Positions 12,536 through 13,314 of a stretch of DNA of 13,314 bases are shown here, piece by piece. A program made the position numbers and the translations under genes. Below the pieces are notes generated by a model that was not told the DNA's origin, did no database searches, and was given only the letters and a program-made list of their open reading frames with translations. Source of the DNA: a bacterium (GTDB taxonomy: Bacteria; BMS3Abin14); NCBI GenBank assembly GCA_029210545.1, contig JARGFV010000072.1, positions 1 to 13,314 of the forward strand. Direction: 5' to 3'. Numbering within the stretch: position 1 is the first letter of the stretch; each line of letters begins with the position of its first letter.

Positions 12536-12849
12536 ATGATCACCTGTCCGGCAGAGGGTTTGGACTGCTTGATTCAACGGGAAGTTTACACGGTTTTTCC
12601 CCGGTGGGCAAAGGGATGTTCGAGCCCGGGATCCGCGGCTGGTTATAGGCAGCCCGCGGCCGGGGTGTCGATGACGCCGTTTTCAGCCCGGGAAACTGAC
12701 CCGGGCGCCGTCATGTGTTGTTGATCAACATCGAAACCCCGGCCGAACAGGTCCAATCAGCGGATTTCGGGCCTTGAAATTGATTCCCGATTAGCCGACA
12801 ATGCAGGCAATTTCAAAAACATGTTCCGTAAGGAGCAAAGGAGGATCAT
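12536..12849. other. Divergent intergenic region with two GC-rich hairpins and a 12-bp palindrome
   Basis: This 314-nt gap separates the diguanylate cyclase from the outer membrane protein gene. It holds CCGCGGCTG (12633-12641) paired with CAGCCCGCGG (12650-12659); GCCCGGG (12686-12692) paired with CCCGGGC (12700-12706) inside an outer ATGACG/CGTCAT pair (12671-12676 and 12709-12714); and the palindrome TGTTGATCAACA (12719-12730). I find no credible ORF. None of the hairpins has a T tract, so they are not ordinary terminators. Confidence 0.6.
12774..12816 (+). promoter_or_regulatory. Candidate promoter with overlapping 9-bp inverted repeat
   Basis: TTGAAA (12774-12779), a 17-nt spacer and GACAAT (12797-12802) form a plausible promoter for the gene at 12850. 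The perfect inverted repeat TTGAAATTG (12774-12782) and CAATTTCAA (12808-12816) brackets it, covering the -35 element and the likely transcription start, a good place for a repressor or an mRNA leader hairpin. Confidence 0.45.
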
Positions 12850-13314
12850 ATGAAACGATTGGCTGTGCTTACTCTTGCCGTTGCTCTCGTCCTCACCCTT
12901 GCCGCGGGCGCCTGGGCCTTTCCGTTCCCCATCACCGACGTGCGGGCCCTGGGCATGGGCGGCGCCTTTGTCGCTGCCGGCGAAGGGATCGGCGCGGTGC
13001 AGCACAACCCCGCTCTTCTCGGAGAGGACACGACCATGAGCGTTGTGCTCCCGAACCTCACCGTACGCATCGAGGACCATATCGGGATGATCGATCTCAT
13101 CGACGATTACAACGATCCTGCTGTAACTGTCACGACCCAGATATCAATCCTCAACAAGCTTGAGGATGCCGGATCAGTGGATGTCATGGGGAACACAGGC
13201 ATCGGTGCGGGCTTCGGCGCCTTCGGGCTCAGCATGGGCTTCACCTATTCGGACATGGTATTCGGGACGGTGTACGCCTCCAACATCACGGCGACTCTCC
13301 TTACCCAGGACGCC
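12850..13314 (+). CDS. TraF-like outer membrane beta-barrel protein, 5' part (runs off the window)
   Basis: The first 155 residues of an exported protein; the frame is open to the last base, so it continues beyond the window. MKR followed by a hydrophobic stretch and GAWA/FPFP is a signal peptide with likely cleavage after residue 23. The mature start, ITDVRALGMGGAFVAAGEGI, then AVQHNPALL, is the typical N-terminus of the TraF_2 / FadL-like barrel group, in which a conserved Asn-Pro-Ala follows the RALGMGGA segment. Alternating glycine-rich strands (TGIGAGFGAFGLSMGF) fit a beta barrel. The start ATG 12850 follows AAAGGAGG. Relatives are often labelled conjugal transfer protein TraF, but nothing conjugative is nearby; a porin-like role in the outer membrane is more likely. 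Confidence 0.85.
   Translation, partial: MKRLAVLTLAVALVLTLAAGAWAFPFPITDVRALGMGGAFVAAGEGIGAVQHNPALLGEDTTMSVVLPNLTVRIEDHIGMIDLIDDYNDPAVTVTTQISILNKLEDAGSVDVMGNTGIGAGFGAFGLSMGFTYSDMVFGTVYASNITATLLTQDA

Noticed and set aside
12850-13314. Conjugation (TraF) gene marking a mobile element
   Set aside because: The TraF label comes from a broad barrel family; no other transfer, relaxase or integrase gene is present.

Overview
The window is about 13.3 kb of GC-rich bacterial chromosome carrying thirteen protein genes, two of which (the selenoprotein and the gene running off the right edge) are easily missed by a plain stop-to-stop ORF search. The gene mix suggests an anaerobic, Desulfobacterota-like (deltaproteobacterial) or similar lineage: a eukaryotic-type citrate synthase as in Geobacter, a tungsten aldehyde:ferredoxin oxidoreductase with a polyferredoxin, a FlK-type thioesterase, a selenocysteine-containing redoxin, and a TraF-like outer membrane protein. 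The lineage is inference; no rRNA or tRNA gene is present to fix it. There are no CRISPR arrays, integrases, transposases or insertion sequences.

Layout. Minus strand 74-2161: a CPA1/NhaP-type cation:proton antiporter and a FlK-like hotdog thioesterase. Plus strand 2469-3804: citrate synthase with a very strong intrinsic terminator. Plus strand 4032-5343: a PP-loop ATPase of thiouridine-synthase type overlapping a stand-alone Smr-domain protein. Plus strand 5458-7619: a secreted protein of unknown function, a four-helix membrane protein, and an unrecognised 193-residue protein. Minus strand 7788-8000: a 70-residue glutaredoxin-like selenoprotein whose in-frame UGA replaces the first Cys of the CXXC position and is followed by a SECIS-like hairpin. 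Plus strand 8297-10631: a 4x[4Fe-4S] ferredoxin subunit and the tungsten AOR catalytic subunit, overlapping. Minus strand 10852-12535: a CBS-CBS-GGDEF diguanylate cyclase followed by an overlapping NYN-domain putative RNase. Plus strand 12850-13314: the start of a TraF-like/beta-barrel outer membrane protein, cut by the window edge.

How they fit together. Citrate synthase feeds the TCA cycle. The ferredoxin and AOR form an aldehyde-oxidising, ferredoxin-reducing unit. The divergent selenoprotein is a low-potential thiol/selenol redoxin. The PP-loop and Smr proteins both look directed at RNA, as does the NYN protein, which is co-transcribed with a c-di-GMP synthase.

The most striking non-coding feature is a set of intergenic repeats with a strict 7-nt period. 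At least eight loci each use their own heptamer (for example AAGGTTC, ATCCAAG, GTTTACG, GTGCAAA, ACTGATT). At three or four loci a second, complementary heptad arm lies downstream, so that the pair could fold into a long hairpin. The other oddity is an exact 71-bp in-frame duplication of the 3' end of the NYN gene.
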